DNA from: Treponema sp.
GTDB taxonomy: Bacteria; Spirochaetota; Spirochaetia; Treponematales; Breznakiellaceae
DNA: 5,056 nucleotides
Direction: 5' to 3'
Assembly: GCA_031266635.1 (NCBI GenBank)
Contig: JAISAN010000154.1
Location: 1 to 5,056, forward strand
Position numbers and translations under genes: made by a program. The number at the start of each line of letters is the position of its first letter. Position 1 is the stretch's first letter. Below the pieces are notes generated by a model, which was given only the letters and a program-made list of their open reading frames with translations, was not told where the DNA came from and ran no database searches. This document shows positions 4,422 to 5,056 of the stretch, in pieces.

Positions 4422-5056
4422 ATGAAACGATTAATCGCGATTGCCGTATTATTTGCCGCCGCCGGTTTTGTATATGCCCAACAGAGCGGGAACGAAGTTG
4501 GTACCGCCAATCCTGAGCGGCTTGGCATTGACGAGGCCCAGCAGCTGTTAAAAGAAGTTTCGGTCGATAAATTTGAACATGACGGCTACTGGCGTTCCAC
4601 CATGTCCTCGGATGAGGGTTTTACCACGACCCGGCTTTTTGGGGGCGCCCCTGTTGGTAAACAGCCTATCCCGGATGAGGAAGGTTTGGATATTCCCGAT
4701 AACTACGTGCTGGGTACGCGGGTAGACTTCCTGCGCCGGGGTTATAACAGCTTTACCATCTATCCCATCCGCCCCATTCCCATTGAGGGAATTACCAAAA
4801 CCATTTCCATGTGGATTGCGGGCCGTAATTTTAACCACGAAGTAAAAATCCTGATCCAGGATTATTTTGGCCGGGATTACGAGATTTATATGGGGCGGCT
4901 CAATTTTCAGGGCTGGAAAAAACTGACCGTGGCGATTCCCCCCCAGGCGGAAGACGGCGTGAACGGGGTGGTTCAGCGGAATTACCATTACAATAACCAA
5001 ATGGGGCTCAAGATCACCGGATTCCGGATCGACTGTGATCCCATGGAAGCCTACGG
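4422..5056 (+). CDS. flaA: FlaA-family flagellar filament outer layer protein, second paralogue (3' truncated)
   Basis: The frame stays open from ATG 4422 to the right edge: 211 residues plus two bases, no stop. The signal peptide MKRLIAIAVLF with cleavage after VYA (residue 19) gives a mature protein starting QQSGNEVG. FlaA features: VDKFEHDGYWRSTMSSDEG (48-66), TISMWIAGRNFNHEVKI (127-143), QDYFGRDYEIYMGRLNF (146-162), GWKKLTVAIP (164-173), and LKITGFRIDCDPMEAY (196-211), which is near the usual C-terminal part, so perhaps 30 or more residues are missing. It shares with the first paralogue the MW-x-x-G-x-N strand, the DYxG turn and the F-x-GWK-x-x-x-x-x-IP block. Elsewhere it differs widely, so the pair is an old duplication. 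It carries one cysteine (205), unlike the mature first paralogue. It is co-transcribed and probably translationally coupled with the gene before it. The family call is firm; its place in the filament is not known from sequence. Confidence 0.93.
   Translation, partial: MKRLIAIAVLFAAAGFVYAQQSGNEVGTANPERLGIDEAQQLLKEVSVDKFEHDGYWRSTMSSDEGFTTTRLFGGAPVGKQPIPDEEGLDIPDNYVLGTRVDFLRRGYNSFTIYPIRPIPIEGITKTISMWIAGRNFNHEVKILIQDYFGRDYEIYMGRLNFQGWKKLTVAIPPQAEDGVNGVVQRNYHYNNQMGLKITGFRIDCDPMEAY

Noticed and set aside
4548..5000. A 150-codon minus-strand open frame
   Set aside because: It is antisense to the second flaA, whose frame is open to the edge with a signal peptide and family motifs.

Overview
The window reads as the chromosome of a spirochaete, most probably a Treponema. 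Two adjacent genes encode FlaA-family proteins, the sheath layer of periplasmic flagella found only in spirochaetes. They lie next to a class II fructose-bisphosphate aldolase. From memory, Treponema pallidum has the same neighbourhood (fba near TP0662, FlaA-type genes near TP0663 and TP0664); I could not check this. The exact species cannot be read from the sequence. No mobile element, CRISPR array, tRNA or rRNA was seen.

Layout. Positions 2-496 (+) hold the C-terminal part of a FemA/FemB/FemX-type aminoacyl (peptidyl) transferase, cut by the left edge. Positions 573-1190 (+) encode a six-helix membrane protein of unknown function, possibly in the same transcript. Positions 1191-1388 form a convergent gap with no gene, only inverted repeats and a weak terminator candidate for the aldolase. 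Positions 1389-2387 (-) are fba. Positions 2388-2549 are a compact divergent control region: a good sigma70-type promoter for fba, a second promoter facing right, and two 11-bp direct repeats between the two -35 boxes. Positions 2550-3500 (+) encode an uncharacterised membrane-anchored extracytoplasmic protein whose alternating strand/helix pattern suggests a type I periplasmic-binding-protein-like fold. Its predicted transcription start falls on its ATG, so it may be leaderless. Positions 3501-3661 hold an A/T-rich hairpin, an exact-consensus sigma70 promoter (TTGACA-17 bp-TATAAT) and a strong ribosome binding site. Positions 3662-4411 (+) are the first flaA paralogue. Positions 4422-5056 (+) are a second flaA paralogue, cut by the right edge; its Shine-Dalgarno sequence shares two bases with the stop codon of the first.

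How the parts fit. The two FlaA proteins carry signal peptides and are probably co-transcribed and translationally coupled, giving a paired supply of sheath subunits. Aldolase supplies glycolysis and shares its promoter region with the unknown extracytoplasmic protein, so those two may be regulated together. The FemAB-like enzyme and membrane protein on the left are probably a separate envelope-related unit. Most of the window is ordinary core genome. The parts that merit attention are the divergent control region with its tandem repeats, the apparently leaderless unknown gene, and the perfect housekeeping promoter in front of flagellar sheath genes.
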